64,000 nt of DNA from Pantoea sp. IMH (GTDB taxonomy: Bacteria > Pseudomonadota > Gammaproteobacteria > Enterobacterales > Enterobacteriaceae). The notes beneath the pieces were generated by a model. It was given only the letters and a program-made list of their open reading frames with translations. It made no database searches and was not told where the DNA came from. Positions 63,615 to 64,000 of the stretch are shown piece after piece; the stretch's first letter is position 1; each line of letters starts with the position of its first letter. The translations under genes were made by a program, and so were the position numbers. The stretch is from positions 310,001 through 374,000 of the forward strand of contig NZ_JFGT01000004.1 in the NCBI RefSeq assembly GCF_000599885.1, in the 5' to 3' direction.

Positions 63615-64000
63615 ATGGCGAGCGTTACCCTTAGCGGCGTCTGTAAAGCCTTTGGCGACACGGTGATTTCCAGCGACATCAATCTGGCGATCGGGGAGGG
63701 CGAGTTTGTGGTCTTTGTCGGCCCTTCTGGCTGTGGTAAATCGACTCTGCTTAGAATGATCGCCGGGCTGGAGGAGATTACCTCCGGCGAGCTGAAAATT
63801 GGCGACAGGCGGATGAATGAAGTCCCGCCAGCGGATCGCGGCATCGGTATGGTCTTCCAGTCCTACGCGCTCTATCCGCATCTGTCGGTGGCAGAAAATA
63901 TGTCCTTCGGCCTTAAGCTGGCGCGGACGAAGAAAGCGGAGATTGACCATCGCGTTAATCAGGTTTCGGAAGTGCTCCAGCTCGCCCATCTGCTGGACCG
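63615..64000 (+). CDS. malK: Maltose transporter ATPase MalK (5' part)
   Basis: First 128 codons of the MalFGK2 ATPase; the gene runs off the window. Walker [10 protein letters not shown] is at residues 36-44 and the Q-loop in [25 protein letters not shown] is present. The AGGAG ribosome site is 6 nt before ATG 63615. Besides powering import, MalK restrains MalT when sugar is absent. Divergent from malEFG; lamB and malM normally follow. Confidence 0.96.
   Translation, partial: MASVTLSGVCKAFGDTVISSDINLAIGEGEFVVFVGPSGCGKSTLLRMIAGLEEITSGELKIGDRRMNEVPPADRGIGMVFQSYALYPHLSVAENMSFGLKLARTKKAEIDHRVNQVSEVLQLAHLLD

Overview
The window is chromosomal DNA of an enterobacterium, most probably a member of the Erwiniaceae (Pantoea/Erwinia-like). 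Gene content and order follow the E. coli yia/yib/mtl/gly/mal region (yiaD, tag, yibF, yibL, mtlADR, yiaF, yiaG, glyQS, wecH, malT, malPQ, malEFGK), but E. coli partners such as ibpB, bisC and cspA are missing. The single IbpA carries His and Asp at two positions where E. coli has Gln and Gly, a combination I associate with Erwiniaceae that lost ibpB. No rRNA, tRNA, CRISPR array or intact insertion sequence was seen.

Layout. 0-2 kb: heat-shock gene ibpA (sigma32-like promoter, ROSE-type leader) and avtA. 2.4-5.7 kb: pectin/uronate catabolism (YhcH-family protein, kdgT, kduI, kduD) behind a KdgR-like operator. 5.8-11.3 kb: a 2-ketogluconate cluster on the minus strand with the Pseudomonas kguEKTD-ptxS gene set and a PtxS-like palindrome. 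11.5-15 kb: yiaD, tag and a GDSL-esterase autotransporter. 15.1-16 kb: a torC-torA deletion scar. 16.5-17.7 kb: an AT-rich orphan-Hcp cassette. 17.9-25.2 kb: yibF and the formate dehydrogenase-O operon fdoGHI-fdhE with divergent fdhD; FdoG has Cys in place of selenocysteine. 25.4-29.5 kb: a UlaA-family PTS with a ketose-phosphate epimerase and divergent LacI regulator. 29.7-34.5 kb: sodA and a CUT2 sugar ABC transporter. 34.8-37 kb: an accessory patch with a predicted 42-residue protein, a RelB/RelE-type toxin-antitoxin pair, and a decayed Hcp-Tlde1 module with its immunity gene intact. 37.3-41.6 kb: yibL and the mannitol operon mtlADR with four CRP-like sites. 42.1-45.2 kb: a second accessory island, inserted into a GNAT gene, with a second complete copy of the cassette, an Hcp start fragment, a lipoprotein and gene debris. 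45.3-51.3 kb: yiaF, yiaG, glyS, glyQ, wecH. 51.4-64 kb: the maltose regulon (malT, malPQ, malGFE, start of malK).

How it fits together. The core is a carbohydrate-use region: plant-derived uronates, 2-ketogluconate, an unidentified PTS sugar, an unidentified ABC sugar, mannitol and maltodextrins, mostly with their own regulators and recognisable operators. Between these blocks lie at least four Hcp-related loci (two intact, one with a nonsense codon, one only a start fragment) with associated small genes. They look like a repeatedly rearranged reservoir of type VI secretion cargo, although no structural T6SS genes are in the window. The best candidate for something undescribed is the repeated three-gene unit: a helical protein with a conserved C-terminal block, a tiny membrane protein, and Hcp.
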